A stretch of DNA of 64,000 nt. It comes from DATIHF01 sp035480955 (lineage in GTDB: Bacteria > Patescibacteriota > Microgenomatia > Woykebacterales > RBG-16-39-9b). Location of the stretch: the NCBI GenBank assembly GCA_035480955.1, contig DATIHF010000006.1, positions 1 to 64,000 of the forward strand. Reading direction: 5' to 3'. Positions 63,678-64,000 of the stretch are shown piece by piece. Under the pieces are notes generated by a model that was not told the DNA's origin, did no database searches, and saw only the letters and a list, made by a program, of their open reading frames with translations. A program made the position numbers and the translations under genes. Each line of letters starts with the position of its first letter. The stretch's first letter is position 1.

Positions 63678-64000
63678 CTAGTAAGACAAACGGTTAGCTA
63701 CATCTTGACCAATTATTATTTTTATATCAACCCCATTTTGATTGCTCTGTTGTTTTATACTCGTCTGTTTGAATAGGGTTTTTAGTCTCTCGGTAAGGGC
63801 GAATTTTTGTTGGCCCACCAAAAGCTGGCTCTGCTTCTGAGTTTGGTCACTTGCAGTCACTGAAACCACATTGCCTCCCAAATTGGTAACGATATTCTTG
63901 ACAACGTTTCCGATCCCTTCTTCTCCACTGGCATTGACTATCTCTACTGAAGACCCCTCATTAGCAATTTTGGAATCCTGAAACTTAACTCCAAGAGCAG
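63678..64000 (-). CDS. C-terminal part of a LytR_C-domain protein
   Basis: The frame enters from the right edge and ends with TAG at 63678-63680; about 107 residues are visible. VEIVNASGEEGIGNVVKNIV followed by LGGNVVSVTASDQ and a closing DVKIIIGQD-type strand is the LytR_C fold found at the end of LytR-CpsA-Psr cell-wall ligases and in other exported proteins. The start and any catalytic domain lie outside the window. Confidence 0.75.
   Translation of the reverse strand, partial: ALGVKFQDSKIANEGSSVEIVNASGEEGIGNVVKNIVTNLGGNVVSVTASDQTQKQSQLLVGQQKFALTERLKTLFKQTSIKQQSNQNGVDIKIIIGQDVANRLSY

Noticed and set aside
1..64000. UGA recoding (code 25 or 4) as in some candidate phyla
   Set aside because: Several recognised genes end naturally at TGA with correct length and no gene needs TGA read through.
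1..64000. CRISPR arrays, insertion sequences or prophage
   Set aside because: No spaced direct repeats, transposase or phage structural genes were seen; the Xer recombinase and YvlD-type holin-family gene are chromosomal families.

Overview
The window reads as a small-genome bacterium of the Candidate Phyla Radiation (Patescibacteria, Microgenomates- or Katanobacteria-like). This is inferred from dense, mostly short operons, many small membrane or secreted proteins of unknown function, a very large membrane-anchored VirB4/VirD4-like ATPase with a proline-rich tail, and household genes (xer, rho, dinB, hpf, rarA, yebC, ruvC) scattered among unrelated genes. TGA is used as a stop throughout, so there is no sign of UGA recoding. 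I found no rRNA, tRNA, CRISPR array or insertion sequence.

Layout. 1-3.5 kb: two small unknown genes, a Xer-type recombinase, a secreted M23 peptidase, a zinc-finger protein. 3.5-10 kb: an unknown helical protein and a divergent HD hydrolase, S-adenosylmethionine decarboxylase, a free-standing structured RNA, a LysM/M23 hydrolase, rho, dinB. 10-20.9 kb: a second structured RNA, a diiron desaturase-like protein, nuclease, DUF192, an LPxTA surface protein, a J-domain/vWA/membrane-protein cluster, two winged-helix proteins, a MacB-type ABC exporter, a GDSL esterase. 20.9-35.3 kb: lytic-transglycosylase-like protein, MscS, response regulator, beta-lactamase fold, cobalamin adenosyltransferase, SLOG, phosphodiester glycosidase, Gmad2 protein, VOC, ThpR, then a thiol-redox operon (PIG-L, disulfide reductase, CcdA, His-rich membrane protein). 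35.3-37.2 kb: a third structured RNA and a run of tiny zinc-ribbon or micro-ORF genes. 37.2-48.6 kb: DUF2130, P1B ATPase, phosphatase, HPF, a membrane-tethered Clp-like ATPase, a group of small genes including three tandem tiny membrane peptides, RarA. 48.6-54.3 kb: small secreted, zinc-ribbon and methyltransferase genes. 54.3-55.4 kb: gene-free, repeat-bearing DNA with one DnaA box. 55.4-64 kb: yebC-ruvC operon, TPR protein, the large ATPase operon, and a LytR C-terminal fragment.

Expression logic. Two gene styles alternate. Household-type genes mostly have a -35/-10 pair whose -10 ends 6-9 nt before the start codon and no Shine-Dalgarno, implying leaderless mRNAs. A second class (mostly small unknown genes, several richer in GC) has a TATAAT-type promoter, a short leader, a strong AAGGAGG site and its own rho-independent terminator, so each behaves as a self-contained cassette. 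Promoter calls rest on box matches and spacing read by eye, not on a scored scan.
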